Origin: Kordiimonadaceae bacterium
GTDB taxonomy: Bacteria; Pseudomonadota; Alphaproteobacteria; Sphingomonadales; Emcibacteraceae
Length of the DNA: 26,269 nucleotides
Reading direction: 5' to 3'
Assembly (NCBI GenBank): GCA_018699075.1
Contig: JABIPV010000399.1
Location: 1-26,269, forward strand
A program made the translations under genes and the position numbers. Shown here one piece after another: positions 25,781 to 26,269 of this stretch. The first letter of the stretch is position 1. The number at the start of each line of letters is the position of its first letter. The notes beneath the pieces were generated by a model that was not told where the DNA came from, searched no databases, and saw only the letters and a list, made by a program, of their open reading frames with translations.

Positions 25781-25805
25781 TAAAAACAAAACGGGAGAAA
25801 TTAAC

Positions 25806-26269
25806 ATGCGCATTATTATCGCATTAGCACTTATATTAAGTCCGCTAGGCTATTCGGCCTCTGCGCAGGACAGCGCAAAGATCAAAGCATTAAAAGCCGA
25901 AGTGACTGAGCACGTACAAAACAATGAAAAAATGGTACAGGAAATAGTTGATAGCCTGTTTAGTTTTTCTGAACTTGGTTTTCAGGAATATGAAACCCAA
26001 CGTTATATCGGTGACCTGCTTGAAAAAAATGATTTTGAAGTCACGAAAGATGTGGCTGGTCTTCCTTCCGGTTGGTGGGCAACATGGGGATCAGGTCACC
26101 CAATCATTGCTCTTGGTACCGATGTAGACGGCATTCCAAAAGCATCACAAAAACCGGGTGTAGCATATAAAGATCCTCTCATAGAGGGTGCTCCCGGACA
26201 TGGCGAAGGTCATAACTCTGGCATGGCTGTCTTAATCACAGCGGCCCTATCAATGAAAGAAGTAATGGA
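25806..26269 (+). CDS. Secreted M20-family amidohydrolase (partial, 5' part)
   Basis: The window ends inside the gene after 154 codons. GGGAG precedes ATG 25806. A signal peptide (residues 1-21, MRIIIALALILSPLGYSASA) is followed by an M20D/AbgB-like N-terminal catalytic domain: SFSELGFQEYETQRYIGDLL, then IALGTDVDGIP with metal-binding Asp, and PGHGEGHNSGMAV at 130-142, which matches the usual GHxCGHN-type metal motif with Glu in place of Cys. Members hydrolyse N-acyl amino acids or p-aminobenzoyl-glutamate. A secreted form suggests cleavage of an extracytoplasmic amide. It is the second gene after the cupin. Confidence 0.8.
   Translation, partial: MRIIIALALILSPLGYSASAQDSAKIKALKAEVTEHVQNNEKMVQEIVDSLFSFSELGFQEYETQRYIGDLLEKNDFEVTKDVAGLPSGWWATWGSGHPIIALGTDVDGIPKASQKPGVAYKDPLIEGAPGHGEGHNSGMAVLITAALSMKEVM

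Overview
The window is a chromosomal segment of a moderately AT-rich, respiring alphaproteobacterium. This rests on gene content: a YqaA/DsbB/Coq7 operon, GluQ-RS, a two-helix HIG1-type small protein directly upstream of a PduO-type cobalamin adenosyltransferase, a sulfite-dehydrogenase-like SoeABC set, and several large TonB-dependent receptors. The order and genus cannot be fixed from the sequence. No CRISPR array, rRNA, insertion sequence or phage structural gene is visible.

Layout. (1) 4-1173: a minus-strand pair, secreted cupin then RraA-family aldolase-like protein. (2) 1174-3223: remnant of an integrative element, with a tyrosine recombinase that has lost its C-terminal catalytic tyrosine, beside a tRNA-Leu(CAA) gene that is the probable integration target. 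A short chimeric ORF crosses the broken end. (3) 3389-6613: housekeeping genes, yqaA-dsbB-coq7 (envelope, disulfide formation, ubiquinone synthesis), a convergent carboxylesterase and divergent gluQ. (4) 6615-9537: minus-strand operon of a secreted esterase, an AlaX-type alanyl-tRNA editing protein and a secreted SnoaL-like protein. (5) 9671-11784: a cyclase-family hydrolase translationally coupled to a LamG-like lipoprotein. They are divergent from the esterase operon across a 133-bp region holding a perfect 12-bp inverted repeat. (6) 11848-13793: HIG1-like protein, cobalamin adenosyltransferase, glutaryl-CoA dehydrogenase. (7) 13847-25110: the most distinctive part. A soeABC operon runs directly into two tandem homologous TonB-dependent receptor genes on the minus strand, and a third homologue lies divergently upstream of soeA. 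(8) 25247 to the end: a secreted cupin followed by a secreted M20-type amidohydrolase that runs off the window.

How it fits together. SoeABC should pass electrons from cytoplasmic sulfite to the quinone pool. Its 20-bp overlap with a TonB receptor suggests that uptake of an outer-membrane ligand and sulfite oxidation are co-expressed. A plausible but unproven reading is uptake of a bulky organosulfonate, or of a metal complex needed by the enzyme. Two of the three receptors are broken as sequenced. The middle one has two compensating one-base homopolymer changes around a stop. The divergent one appears to lack about 45-50 residues of barrel and changes frame at that point. Whether these are decay, phase-variable states or consensus errors is the main open question. 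Several perfect inverted repeats in the intergenic regions are candidate operators.
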